NCBI RefSeq assembly: GCF_001421245.1
Contig: NZ_LMKE01000001.1
Location: forward strand, 727,511-791,510
Reading direction: 5' to 3'
Source: Sphingomonas sp. Leaf10
GTDB lineage: Bacteria; Pseudomonadota; Alphaproteobacteria; Sphingomonadales; Sphingomonadaceae
Length of the DNA stretch: 64,000 nt
Within the stretch, counting starts at the first letter, position 1; every line of letters begins with the position of its first letter. A program made the position numbers and the translations under genes. The notes under the pieces were generated by a model, which searched no databases, was not told the origin of the DNA, and worked only from the letters and a program-made list of their open reading frames with translations. Below, piece after piece: positions 17,706 to 26,289 of the stretch.

Positions 17706-18658
17706 TCTGGGCGGCGCTTCTGGCACAAGCGGCTCCGGCCACCGCCCCGGTCCCGCTGTGGCGCGATCCGGTGCATGACGGTGCGGCCGATGCGTCGACG
17801 GTGCGTGATCCCGCGACCGGCGAATGGGTAATGTTCTACACCAATCGCCGCGCCGACATGTCGTTGCCCGACAAGGAGGACGTGTCGTGGGTGCATGCCA
17901 CCGCGATCGGGATCGCCCGGTCGAAGGACGGCGTCCGCTGGCGCTATGGCGGGACGGCGGCGATCCCGACCGCCTGTACCGGCGTGACCTTATGGGCGCC
18001 GGAAGTACAGCGGATCGGCGGACGCTGGCATATGTGGGTCTCCGTCGTGCCGGGGGTGTTCAAGGACTGGAGCGGACCACGCTTCATCGTCCATCTGACC
18101 AGCCCCGACCTGAAACGCTGGGACTGTGGCGAGCGGCTTGATCTCGGGTCCGACCGGGTGATCGATGCCAGCGTCGCGGTGCTCGGGCCGAACCGCTACC
18201 GGCTGTGGTTCAACGACGAACGCACCGGCAAATCGATCAAATTTGCGGATAGCGGCGACCTGACGCACTGGACGGTCAAGGGCACCGCTACCGACACGCC
18301 GGGCGAAGGGCCGAAGGCGTTCCGCTGGCGTGGGCACTGGTGGCTGGTCAGCGATGCGTGGAAGGGGTTGCTGGTCCAGCGATCGGACGATGCGACGAAC
18401 TGGACGCGGCAACCGGACTATCTGCTCGCCGGTGTCGGACGGCGGCCGACCGACCAGGCGAAGGGCCAGCATCCCGACATCGTCGTCGTCGGCGACCGGG
18501 CGTGGATCATCTATTTCGTGCACCAGTCGGGCGAACCGGAAGCTGCCCGCGATCCGCGCTGGCATCAGCGTACCGTGTTGCAGATCGCCGAATTGCGCGA
18601 GAAAGATGGCGTACTGACGGTCGATCGCGAAGCTGCGGTGGTGCAGCCGCTGCGATAG
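17702..18658 (+). CDS. GH43-like five-bladed propeller protein
   Basis: A 318-residue protein that looks like a GH43/GH32-clan propeller: DPATGEWVMFYTNR, LWAPEVQRIGGRWHMWVS, DRVIDASVAVL and GEGPKAFRWRGHWWLV are blade-type motifs, and the Asp of VIDASV and Glu of GEGPKAF could be catalytic. The N-terminus is only weakly signal-like (MIWAALLAQAAPATA). Translation is coupled to the GPH transporter by an ATGA overlap. It probably trims a pectic oligosaccharide side chain, but I cannot name the substrate. Confidence 0.65.
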   Translation: MIWAALLAQAAPATAPVPLWRDPVHDGAADASTVRDPATGEWVMFYTNRRADMSLPDKEDVSWVHATAIGIARSKDGVRWRYGGTAAIPTACTGVTLWAPEVQRIGGRWHMWVSVVPGVFKDWSGPRFIVHLTSPDLKRWDCGERLDLGSDRVIDASVAVLGPNRYRLWFNDERTGKSIKFADSGDLTHWTVKGTATDTPGEGPKAFRWRGHWWLVSDAWKGLLVQRSDDATNWTRQPDYLLAGVGRRPTDQAKGQHPDIVVVGDRAWIIYFVHQSGEPEAARDPRWHQRTVLQIAELREKDGVLTVDREAAVVQPLR

Positions 18659-18663
18659 CCTTA

Positions 18664-18772
18664 CTCCCCACCCTGACAAGGGAGGGGTCGGGGGTGGGTC
18701 GGCCCGCGAGGAAATGTCACGCCCGCCAACGGGCCAACCCACCCCCAGCCCCTCCCTTGTCAGGGAGAGGAG
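18664..18772. repeat. Palindromic repeat family A, copy 2
   Basis: Same element as at 3860-3966, about 109 bases, with the CCCTGACAAGGGAGGGG arm and its complement CCCCTCCCTTGTCAGGGA. It fills the gap between two convergent transcription units (the GH43-like gene and rhaT) and could act as a two-way RNA hairpin. Confidence 0.85.
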
Positions 18773-18790
18773 TTGTCTTACTGCGGTGAC

Positions 18791-19849
18791 TTACCCCCCG
18801 ATCATGTTCCCGTACCCGATCACGATGGTCGCGAGGATCAGCAGCGCGACCCCGCCCCATACCATGGCGCGGGTGCGCGGCGCGGCATCCTTCCACTCCT
18901 TCAGCGCGAAGCCCCACAGCGTGCCGAAGATGATGATCGACGCCATATGCAGCGTCCAACTCGAAAAGCCGAACTGCCCCATCTGGCTTTCGCCCATGGT
19001 GTAGAAGAAGAACTGGAAATACCAGGCGGTGCCGGCCAGCGCGCACAGGACGAAGTTGCGGCCCATCGGCGCGCCGGCCGCCTTACCGCCGCCGAACCAT
19101 TCGCTGCCGCTGCGGTTGCGGACGATCAGGATCGTGCACCACACCGCGTTCGTCAGCAACCCGCCGAACATGACGAGGCACAGCACCGGCAGGCCGGTCC
19201 AGAGCGGCCCGGTTCCCGCCGCCGCCGACAGCCCCTTGATCGGTTCGCCCGCGGCGAGGCCGAAGGCGAAACAGGCCGACATGATCCCGGCAAAGATCGC
19301 GACGACGATCCCCTTGCGGAAATCGAACTCGGCGACGGCAGCGGCCTTTTGTTCGGGGGACAGCGCCTGATCCTTTCGGGCGCCAGCCATCGCGACCACG
19401 ATGATCCCGGCGAGCGTCAGGGCGAGGCCGAGCAGGATGATGTTGCCCGACACCGTGTCGAGCAGTTTCGCGGCGAAATCCCCGGCGAACAGCGGGGGGA
19501 TGAGCGTGCCGAACACGGTGCAGAGACCCAGCACCACCGCCATGCCAAGCGACAAGCCGAGATAGCGCATCACCAGCCCATAACCGAGGCCGCCGAACCC
19601 CCACAGCACGCCGAAGAAAATCGGCCAGAGCAGCGTGGACGTCGGCGTTGCGGCGAGCACGCCGAGCAGGTCTTGGGTCTGGATACTCGCGAAGAACCAC
19701 GGCGCCAGCACCCAGGAGAAGATGCCGCCGGTCAGCCAGTAAATCTCCCACGACCAGCGTTTGACGCCGCGATAGGGGACGTAGAAGCTGGCCGAGGCGA
19801 AGCCGCCGAGCCAGTGATAGAGGACGCCGGTCAGCGGATTGGGTGTCAT
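18791..19849 (-). CDS. rhaT: L-rhamnose/H+ symporter
   Basis: A 352-residue membrane protein with about ten hydrophobic segments that matches RhaT. The start MTPNPLTGVLYHWLGGFASASFYVPYR and the inner blocks WEIYWLTGGIFSW, FGGLGYGLVMRYLG, EFDFRKGIVVAIFAGIMSAC and WYFQFFFYTMGE are family-typical. It imports L-rhamnose across the inner membrane. The ATG at 19849 overlaps the upstream lactonase stop by four bases, so the two are translationally coupled. This is the last gene of the minus-strand rhamnose operon that begins with rhmD. Confidence 0.93.
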   Translation of the reverse strand: MTPNPLTGVLYHWLGGFASASFYVPYRGVKRWSWEIYWLTGGIFSWVLAPWFFASIQTQDLLGVLAATPTSTLLWPIFFGVLWGFGGLGYGLVMRYLGLSLGMAVVLGLCTVFGTLIPPLFAGDFAAKLLDTVSGNIILLGLALTLAGIIVVAMAGARKDQALSPEQKAAAVAEFDFRKGIVVAIFAGIMSACFAFGLAAGEPIKGLSAAAGTGPLWTGLPVLCLVMFGGLLTNAVWCTILIVRNRSGSEWFGGGKAAGAPMGRNFVLCALAGTAWYFQFFFYTMGESQMGQFGFSSWTLHMASIIIFGTLWGFALKEWKDAAPRTRAMVWGGVALLILATIVIGYGNMIGG

Positions 19850-20745
19850 AGCGTCAGTCCCAGTCGATAGAGGCGGTTGGCGTTGCCGGCGAACAGTGCG
19901 CGGCGTTCGGCATCGGTGAAGTCGGCGGTGATGGTGGCATAGGCGCCGAGCGTCTCGGCAAAGCTGCCGAACAGCTTGTCGGTCGGAAAGTCGCTGGCGA
20001 CCATCGCCCGGTCGGTGCCGAACAGGTCGATGGCGGTCAGCACCAGCGCACGAGCCTGCTCGAGAATCCACGGACGATGGGTGAAGCCGATACCCGACAA
20101 TTTGATGGCGACGTGCGGCAGGCGGGCCAGCGCAGCCAGTCCCTGACGCCACGCACCTTCCTCGCCGGGCACGCACATGCCCATATGGTTGATCATCACC
20201 GGCGTTTCGGGATGGCGTTCGATCAGCCGGGCGAGACCGGCGAACTGACCGGGATAGGCTTGGAGATCGAAGCTCAGACCGTGGGCAGAGAGGCGGGCAT
20301 AGCCCCTGCCCCATGCCTCGTCCTGCGTGACGTCGCGCGGGGTATAGGTGCGGCGCGGATCGCGATGCCAGTTGACGATGTGGCGGATACCGCGGACGTT
20401 GGCATGCGCGGCATGGGCGGCAAGCAGCGTGTCGACGTCCGGATCGCCCAGGTAGGCGAAGGCGATGATTGCGCTGGGCAAACCCTCGCGATCGGCCATC
20501 GCCTGTAGCCAGCGGGTTTCCTCCGCCGCATCGGCGGGGTCAGCACCGGCATCGACATGGACGATACCGCGCACGTCCCAGTCGCCGGCGTCGGTACGAT
20601 AGTCGTCGAGCAGATAGGTCTTGGCGATAGGTTCGACCGAGCCGTTGGGACCGTCATCGGCGAAGGGTGGGGTCAGCCACGGGTAGCGGATGTGGTCGAG
20701 GTCCCAGAGGTGGACATGGGCGTCGACGAAGGGGAGTTTTGTCAT
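19846..20745 (-). CDS. LRA2: L-rhamnonolactonase, amidohydrolase family
   Basis: A 299-residue amidohydrolase of the fuconolactonase/rhamnonolactonase group: VDAHVHLWDL metal motif at the N-terminus, VDAGAD, IRHIVNWH, VMINHMG and MVASDFPTDKL. It would open L-rhamnono-lactone to L-rhamnonate, step 2 of the non-phosphorylative pathway. I chose the ATG at 20745: the open frame runs further upstream to 20832, but that part is encoded by a palindromic repeat and is not family-like. The start codon lies only eight bases from the repeat edge and has no clear Shine-Dalgarno. Confidence 0.88.
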   Translation of the reverse strand: MTKLPFVDAHVHLWDLDHIRYPWLTPPFADDGPNGSVEPIAKTYLLDDYRTDAGDWDVRGIVHVDAGADPADAAEETRWLQAMADREGLPSAIIAFAYLGDPDVDTLLAAHAAHANVRGIRHIVNWHRDPRRTYTPRDVTQDEAWGRGYARLSAHGLSFDLQAYPGQFAGLARLIERHPETPVMINHMGMCVPGEEGAWRQGLAALARLPHVAIKLSGIGFTHRPWILEQARALVLTAIDLFGTDRAMVASDFPTDKLFGSFAETLGAYATITADFTDAERRALFAGNANRLYRLGLTL

Positions 20746-20752
20746 TTTCAGA

Positions 20753-20867
20753 CCGTTCGTGCTGAGTAGGGGCCGAGCTTGTCGAAGACCCGTATCGAAG
20801 TACCTGCCTCGACCTGTCCTTCGATACGCCATTTCGACAAGCTCAATGGCTACTCAGGACGAACGGT
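20753..20867. repeat. Palindromic repeat family C, copy 2
   Basis: Inverted repeat with outer arms CCGTTCGTGCTGAGTAG and CTACTCAGGACGAACGG and inner GACAAGCTC / GAGCTTGTC elements; same family as 2578-2689. It occupies most of the 137-base gap between two genes of the minus-strand rhamnose operon and ends close to the lactonase start codon, so it forms much of that gene's 5' leader. Confidence 0.8.
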
Positions 20868-20882
20868 TTGGCCTGGGGAGGG

Positions 20883-21626
20883 TCAATACGTCGTCCGCCC
20901 ACCCGACGTGTCGAACACCGACCCGGTGGTGAAGCTACATTCCTCGCTGGCCATGAAACACACCATGGCCGCGCTTTCCTCGACCTCACCCAGCCGTCCC
21001 ATCGGGATTTTCGAGCGCATGTAATCGACTTGGCTCCGCGGCAATTGCGCGAGGATCGGGCTTTCGAAGGTGGCCGGGGTCAGCGCGTTGGCGATGACGC
21101 CCTTGCCCGCCAATTCCTTGCCGAGCGACTTGGTGAAGCCGATCACCCCCGCCTTGGTCGCCGAATAGGCGCTGGCATTGGGGTTGCCTTCCTTGCCCGC
21201 GACCGAGGCGACGTTGACGATCCGGCCATAGCCGTTCGCCAGCAGATGCGGCACGACCGCGCGGTTGCAGTAGAACAGGCCGTTCAGGTTGACGTTCACG
21301 ACCTGCAACCAGCTGTCGATCGGAAATTCGTGCACCGGCACCGTCGCGCCGGTGATGCCGGCCGAACAGATCAGGATATCGATCTTGGCCAGCGCGCCCA
21401 CGCTTTCCTCGGCAGCGGCGGCGACCGCCGCTGCGTCGGAAACATCGAGGCGGACGCCGTGCAGACCGGCGCGTTCACAGGTCTCCTCCAGCGCGGGGTT
21501 CATGTCCCACACCGATACCTGTCCGCCCTCCGCGACGATGCGTTCGGCCACGGCAAGGCCGAGGCCCGATGCGCCGCCGGTGATGATCGCGTTCCGCCCG
21601 GCGAACCGCCCCGAATAGGTCGTCAT
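20883..21626 (-). CDS. LRA5: SDR: 2-keto-3-deoxy-L-rhamnonate 4-dehydrogenase
   Basis: A 247-residue short-chain dehydrogenase: TGGASGLG cofactor loop, CSAGITG, NVASVAGKEGNPN and the catalytic SAYSATK. Placed between the FAH-family hydrolase and the lactonase, it is best read as the NAD-dependent enzyme that oxidises 2-keto-3-deoxy-L-rhamnonate to the 2,4-diketo acid in the Sphingomonas L-rhamnose pathway (LRA5). The SDR fold alone would not fix the substrate; the assignment rests on the complete set of neighbours. Its ATG at 21626 overlaps the previous stop by four bases. Confidence 0.82.
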   Translation of the reverse strand: MTTYSGRFAGRNAIITGGASGLGLAVAERIVAEGGQVSVWDMNPALEETCERAGLHGVRLDVSDAAAVAAAAEESVGALAKIDILICSAGITGATVPVHEFPIDSWLQVVNVNLNGLFYCNRAVVPHLLANGYGRIVNVASVAGKEGNPNASAYSATKAGVIGFTKSLGKELAGKGVIANALTPATFESPILAQLPRSQVDYMRSKIPMGRLGEVEESAAMVCFMASEECSFTTGSVFDTSGGRTTY

Positions 21627-22477
21627 CCGAGCACCACGTCGCCAAGGTTGCGCCATTCGACGACCTGCTGGTTCTGTTCACCCAGACCGGCGATGCCGAG
21701 CTTCATCGTGTCGCCCGCCTTCAGATAGATGGCGTTCGGCTTCTTGCCTTCGCCCACGCCCGGCGGCGTACCGGTGATCATCACGTCACCCGGATAGAGG
21801 GTGATATATTCGCTGACGTACGAAATCAGTTCGGCGACGTCGAAGATCATCGTCTTCGTATTGCCGGTCTGCATCCGCTCGCCATTCACGTCGAGGAACA
21901 TGTCGAGACCCTGGTGATCGCCGACCTCATCCGGGGTGACCAGCCATGGGCCGAGCGGGCAGAAGGTGTCGTGGCCCTTGCCCTTCGACCACTGGCTGCC
22001 GCGCTGCTTCTGATTGAAGCGTTCGGACACGTCGTTGGCGATGGCGAAGCCGGCGACATGGGTGAGCGCATCTTCCTTCGACACGTAGCGCGCGGTCTTG
22101 CCGATCACGACGGCCAGCTCGACTTCCCAGTCGGTATGGGTCGAACCCTTGGGGATCATCACTTCGTCGTTCGGGCCGGTCAGCGACGACAGCGCCTTCA
22201 TGAACATCATCGGTTCGGGCGGAACCGGCAGGTTCGATTCGGCGGCATGGTCGGCATAGTTCAGGCCGATCGCAACGATCTTGCCGATGCCGGCCACCGG
22301 CACGCCATAGCGCGGCGTGCCTTCCACAATGGGCAGGCTACCCACGTCGACATTCAGTCCGGCGATGCTGGCGACGGTGATGTCGTCGATCACGCCCGAT
22401 AGATCGCGGATCTGTCCGTTCGCATCGACGATGCCGGGCTTCTCATCGCCCTGATTTCCATAGCGGCAGAATTTCAT
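21623..22477 (-). CDS. LRA6: 2,4-diketo-3-deoxy-L-rhamnonate hydrolase (FAH family)
   Basis: A 284-residue fumarylacetoacetate-hydrolase-fold protein: IVAIGLNYADHAAE, the metal ligands in DWEVELAVVIGK, NDVSERFNQ, and the C-terminal GDVMITGTPPGVG. In the LRA5/LRA6 branch described for Sphingomonas, this enzyme splits 2,4-diketo-3-deoxy-L-rhamnonate into pyruvate and L-lactate. It lies between rhmD (12-base gap) and the SDR (4-base overlap), as expected for consecutive pathway steps. Confidence 0.87.
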   Translation of the reverse strand: MKFCRYGNQGDEKPGIVDANGQIRDLSGVIDDITVASIAGLNVDVGSLPIVEGTPRYGVPVAGIGKIVAIGLNYADHAAESNLPVPPEPMMFMKALSSLTGPNDEVMIPKGSTHTDWEVELAVVIGKTARYVSKEDALTHVAGFAIANDVSERFNQKQRGSQWSKGKGHDTFCPLGPWLVTPDEVGDHQGLDMFLDVNGERMQTGNTKTMIFDVAELISYVSEYITLYPGDVMITGTPPGVGEGKKPNAIYLKAGDTMKLGIAGLGEQNQQVVEWRNLGDVVLG

Positions 22478-22489
22478 GGTCTAGTTCTC

Positions 22490-23680
22490 TCAGTGTTCGA
22501 AGGGACGGTGCATGGTCAGGTCGCGGTTCAGTTCGACGCCGAAGCCGGGTGCGTCGAGCTTGCTGGTCCGCATCCGTCCATTTTCCGGAATCGGTTCGCC
22601 GATCAACTGCGGATGGAACATCGGCTGCACATGATCGGCTTCCGGCGCCATCATCAGATATTCGGCGAAGGGCGAATTGTGGCGGGTGACCACGAAGTGA
22701 TAGCTGTAGACCGACGACCCGTGCGGCACGACCAGCTTGCCGCGAGCATCGGCCAGCGCCGAAATCTTGAGCAGTTCGGTGACCCCGCCGCACCAGCCAA
22801 CATCGGGCTGGATGATGTCGCAACAATCCATGTCCAGCAGCATGCGGAAGCCCCAGCGGGTCGCCTCATGCTCGCCGGTGGTGACCAACATGCCCTTCGG
22901 CGCGTTGCGCTTCAGTTCGGCATAGCCCCAATAATCGTCCGGGCTGATCGCCTCCTCGATCCACTTCAGGCCATGTTCGTGCGCAGCGTGCGCCAGCCGC
23001 GTCGCATAATCGACGTCGAGCGCCATCCAGCAGTCCCACATCAGCCAGAAGTCCGGCCCGACGCGCGAGCGCATCTCGGCCAGTTCGGCGATGTTCTTCT
23101 TCAGCCCCTCGACACCCTCGGCCGGGCCATGATGCAGCGGCATCTTGCCGCCGATAAAGCCCATCTGTTTGGCAAGATCGGGCCGGGCGCCGGTCGCGTA
23201 GAATTGCAGTTCGTTGCGGACCGCACCGCCCAGCATCTGATAGACCGGTTCGTCGCGCAGCTTGCCGAGCAGATCCCACAGCGCGAGATCGACGCCCGAA
23301 ATGGCGTTCACGACCAGACCCTTGCGCCCATAATATTGGGTCGAGAAGTACATCTGGTCCCAGATCTTCTCATATTCGGTCGGCGAGCGCCCTTCGAGGA
23401 AGCGGGCGAGATGCTTCTCGACGATGAAGCAGGCGGGTTCGCCGCCGGTCGTGACTGCGAAGCCGATCGTGCCATCCTCCGCCTCGATCTCGACGATCAG
23501 CGTACCGAGCACGTTGATGCCGAAGCTCTGGCGCGACTGGCGATATTCGGGATAGCGGCTCATCGGCGTCGCGATATGATCGTCGATCCAGTGATAGCCC
23601 TGTTGATCGTGATAGTCCGCCCCGCCGCCGCGCACGGTGAACGCGCGGACATGTTTGATCTTGGGAAGCGCCGCCTTCAT
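22490..23680 (-). CDS. rhmD: L-rhamnonate dehydratase
   Basis: A 396-residue enolase-superfamily dehydratase very close to E. coli RhmD as I remember it. Shared blocks include [39 protein letters not shown] and [10 protein letters not shown]. Metal ligands are placed at Asp216 (WDCWM), Glu242 (WIEEA) and Glu270 (TGEH); His320 (VVPHGSS) with Asp293 is the likely catalytic dyad. It converts L-rhamnonate to 2-keto-3-deoxy-L-rhamnonate. I prefer the ATG at 23680, with AAGGTGG upstream and a family-like start, over the ATG at 23710. First gene of the minus-strand operon. Confidence 0.93.
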   Translation of the reverse strand: MKAALPKIKHVRAFTVRGGGADYHDQQGYHWIDDHIATPMSRYPEYRQSRQSFGINVLGTLIVEIEAEDGTIGFAVTTGGEPACFIVEKHLARFLEGRSPTEYEKIWDQMYFSTQYYGRKGLVVNAISGVDLALWDLLGKLRDEPVYQMLGGAVRNELQFYATGARPDLAKQMGFIGGKMPLHHGPAEGVEGLKKNIAELAEMRSRVGPDFWLMWDCWMALDVDYATRLAHAAHEHGLKWIEEAISPDDYWGYAELKRNAPKGMLVTTGEHEATRWGFRMLLDMDCCDIIQPDVGWCGGVTELLKISALADARGKLVVPHGSSVYSYHFVVTRHNSPFAEYLMMAPEADHVQPMFHPQLIGEPIPENGRMRTSKLDAPGFGVELNRDLTMHRPFEH

Positions 23681-23753
23681 TGCCACCACCTTCGTTACGC
23701 GCGCGGCCATCGAAGTCCGCCGCCGACTGATCCGAAATCCGCACGCCCCCGCG

Positions 23754-23768
23754 TACCATCATGTGGTA
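23754..23768. promoter_or_regulatory. Candidate operator of the rhamnose regulator
   Basis: A 15-bp palindrome TACCA-TCATG-TGGTA lies in the 200-base gap between rhmD (minus) and the IclR gene (plus). IclR-family regulators often bind palindromes of about this size in the promoter shared with their target operon. The rest of the gap holds the two promoters; I could not place -35/-10 boxes with confidence. Confidence 0.5.
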
Positions 23769-23880
23769 TGTTCACGACGCCATGCGGTCTGAATTGTTGG
23801 AAACCCCCGCTGCGGGAAATCCCGCGAACATCCGCACCGACTGGTTTACTTTCTCACTTTATGGGATAGGATGCTACTAG

Positions 23881-24735
23881 ATGAGACAGAAACCGTCAAA
23901 CGAAGAATCGCCGCTCGCATCGGGGAGCGATGCCGAACCCGGAGCGAAGGGCACAGGCAAGGCGCAAGGCAGCCAGACGCTGGTGCGTGGGCTCGACCTG
24001 CTCGATCAGGTGATCGACGGCCCGGTGAAGCTGGCCGAGTTGTCGCAGCGCATGGGGCTGACGCGGTCGACGACGCACCGGCTGGCCAACGCGTTGATAG
24101 ACCGCGGCTTTTTGACGTTCCTGCCGCGTGAGGGCTATCTGTTGGGGCCGAAGCTGTTGCAACTCGGCTTCCTTGCGCAGGGACAGGCCGATATCGTGCA
24201 GATCGCGCGGCCACGGATCGAGGAACTCGCCAGCCAGACCGAGGATACGGTCCATTTCGGCCGCCTCGACAGCGATCTCGCCCTTTATCTCGACAAGATC
24301 CCCGGCCGTCGCCGTGTCGATATCTCCAGTCGAATCGGCGATCGCCAGCCGCTGTCGTCGACCGGTCTGGGCAAGGCGTTGCTGCTCGATGATTCGGAAG
24401 CGCGCTGGGTCGAGATTTTCGAGGCGGAGCATCCGCCGGGCGCTCGCCGTCCTGACTTCGACGTGTGGATGGATCGGATGCGCGGCTATGTCGCCAGCGG
24501 CCATGCCTATGACCTTGAGGAAAACGAGGATCTGATCCGCTGTGTCGCCGCCCCGGTGCGCGATGCGTCGGGCCGGATCGTCGGCGCCATCAGTGTGTCG
24601 AGCGCCGCGCAATATATGGACGATGACCGCATGCAGACGCTGAGCGTCGACGTGCGCGGCACCGCCGAACGGATCAGCCGCGATCTCGGCTGGTCCCCGG
24701 ATACACAAGCGCTGCAAAAGCGGCGCAAGCGATAA
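23881..24735 (+). CDS. IclR-family regulator of the rhamnose cluster
   Basis: A 284-residue regulator. After a polar 30-residue N-terminus comes the winged helix-turn-helix (VKLAELSQRMGLTRSTTHRL, about residues 50-70), then the IclR effector domain with SSTGLGKALL, CVAAPVRDASGRIVGAISVS and a Lys/Arg-rich tail. It lies between the two divergent halves of the rhamnose cluster and probably controls both, with a pathway intermediate as ligand; the ligand is inferred. It starts the plus-strand unit, 13 bases before the L-rhamnose dehydrogenase gene. Confidence 0.9.
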   Translation: MRQKPSNEESPLASGSDAEPGAKGTGKAQGSQTLVRGLDLLDQVIDGPVKLAELSQRMGLTRSTTHRLANALIDRGFLTFLPREGYLLGPKLLQLGFLAQGQADIVQIARPRIEELASQTEDTVHFGRLDSDLALYLDKIPGRRRVDISSRIGDRQPLSSTGLGKALLLDDSEARWVEIFEAEHPPGARRPDFDVWMDRMRGYVASGHAYDLEENEDLIRCVAAPVRDASGRIVGAISVSSAAQYMDDDRMQTLSVDVRGTAERISRDLGWSPDTQALQKRRKR

Positions 24736-24748
24736 GGACGAGGACCAG

Positions 24749-25513
24749 ATGAAGCTGTTGGAAGGCAAGACGGTATTGGTGACCGGCGCATCGACTGGCA
24801 TCGGTCGCGCGGCGGCGATCGGCGCGGCGCAGCATGGCGCGAACGTCGTCATCAACTATCACAGCCGCGACGACGATGCCGACGCCTGCATCGCCGCGAT
24901 CGAGGCGACCGGGCAGCGTGGTCTTGCGATCAAGGGCGACGTAGCCGAAGCGGCGACCGCGGCCGATTTCGTCGCGAAGGCCGTGGCCGAGTTCGGCGGC
25001 GTCGACGTAATGGTGTCGAACGCGGGCATCTGCCCGTTCCACAGCTTCCTCGAAATGCCGGCGGAAACGCTGGAGCGGACACTGCGGGTCAACCTGCACG
25101 GCGCATATTATATGTGTCAGGCAGCGGCGAAGGCGATGGTCGAACAGGGTGATGGCGGTGCGATCGTCGCGGTGTCGTCGATCTCGGCGCTGGTCGGCGG
25201 CGAATATCAGACGCACTACACCCCGACCAAGGCCGGCGTGCATTCGTTGATGCAGTCGACCGCGATCGCATTGGGGCGGCACGGCATCCGCTGCAATTCG
25301 GTGCTGCCGGGCACGATCCTGACCGAGATCAACAAGGACGACCTGGCCGACGAATCGAAGCGCAAATATATGGAACAGCGCGTTCCGCTCGGCCGGCTGG
25401 GTCAGCCCGAAGATATGGTCGGGCCGATCGTGTTCCTCGCCTCCGACATGGCAGCCTATGTCACCGGCGCGGCATTGCTGGTCGATGGCGGCATGTTCGT
25501 GAACCTGCAATGA
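24749..25513 (+). CDS. LRA1: SDR: L-rhamnose 1-dehydrogenase
   Basis: A 254-residue short-chain dehydrogenase with TGASTGIGRAAA cofactor loop, VSNAGICPFHSFLEMP, VSSISALVGG and catalytic HYTPTK. It resembles L-rhamnose 1-dehydrogenases and would make L-rhamnono-lactone, the first step of the pathway completed by the minus-strand genes. AAGGACGAGGA precedes the ATG. Its stop overlaps the acetylesterase start by four bases, the first of five overlapping gene junctions in this unit. Confidence 0.87.
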   Translation: MKLLEGKTVLVTGASTGIGRAAAIGAAQHGANVVINYHSRDDDADACIAAIEATGQRGLAIKGDVAEAATAADFVAKAVAEFGGVDVMVSNAGICPFHSFLEMPAETLERTLRVNLHGAYYMCQAAAKAMVEQGDGGAIVAVSSISALVGGEYQTHYTPTKAGVHSLMQSTAIALGRHGIRCNSVLPGTILTEINKDDLADESKRKYMEQRVPLGRLGQPEDMVGPIVFLASDMAAYVTGAALLVDGGMFVNLQ

Positions 25514-26289
25514 GGACGATCGCGCTCGCCCTCTCCCTGTTGGCGGCGTGCCCGGCGGCGGCCGAAACGATCTTCATCGCCGGCGATTCGACTGCGCAGA
25601 CCTATCGGGAAGATCGCTACCCACAGACCGGATGGGGACAGATGCTGCCCTGCGGCCTTACCGGCGACGTAAAGGTCGAGAACCGGGCGATGGGCGGCCG
25701 TTCGACCAAGAGCTTCATCGCCGAGGGGCGCTGGGACAAGATCATGGCCGAGGTGAAGCCCGGCGATGTCGTCCTGATCCAGTTCGGTCATAACGATGCC
25801 AGCCAGAACAAGCCCGAACGCTATGCCCCCGCCGCGACCTTGTACCGCGACAACCTGCTGCGGATGGTGTGGGAGACGAAAGGGCATGGCGCGACGCCGA
25901 TCCTGATCACCCCGGTCACGCGCCGCTCGTTCGGGCCGGACGGCAGGACCAAGGCGGATTTCGCGACTTGGTCAGCGGTGGTGCGCGATATCGCCGCGAC
26001 CACCGGTACGCAGTTGATCGACCTCGAAGCATCGTCGCGCGGCTGGGTCGACGGCAAGGGCGTCGAGGGGTCGAAGGCACTCTTCCTCCACTATCCCGCC
26101 GGGCGCTGGCCGGGGTTCAAGGACGGGATCGACGACGATACCCACTTCAGCGAACTGGGCGCGCGCGGCGTGGCGGACCTGATCGCCGCCGATCTGGCGC
26201 GAACCGGGCTTCCGGTCGCGGCGAAGATCGCGAAGGATCGGCCGGACCTGACGCGAACCACGCCCCTGGGGAAGCTGGGATGTCGGTAA
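25510..26289 (+). CDS. Rhamnogalacturonan acetylesterase (CE12, SGNH)
   Basis: A 259-residue SGNH hydrolase with a signal peptide ending near residue 19. Block I IFIAGDSTAQTY carries the nucleophile Ser, then GGRSTKSF, QFGHNDAS (Asn of the oxyanion hole) and DDTHFSELGARGVADLI (Asp and His). This is the pattern of rhamnogalacturonan acetylesterases, which remove acetyl groups from the pectin backbone so that lyases can reach it. Placing it inside the rhamnose operon links polymer deacetylation to use of the released rhamnose. Confidence 0.88.
   Translation: MRTIALALSLLAACPAAAETIFIAGDSTAQTYREDRYPQTGWGQMLPCGLTGDVKVENRAMGGRSTKSFIAEGRWDKIMAEVKPGDVVLIQFGHNDASQNKPERYAPAATLYRDNLLRMVWETKGHGATPILITPVTRRSFGPDGRTKADFATWSAVVRDIAATTGTQLIDLEASSRGWVDGKGVEGSKALFLHYPAGRWPGFKDGIDDDTHFSELGARGVADLIAADLARTGLPVAAKIAKDRPDLTRTTPLGKLGCR

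Noticed and set aside
20746..20832. N-terminal extension of the lactonase into the upstream repeat
   Set aside because: The extra 29 residues are encoded by the family C palindrome, and the family's VDAHVHLWD motif belongs at the very N-terminus, as it is from the ATG at 20745.
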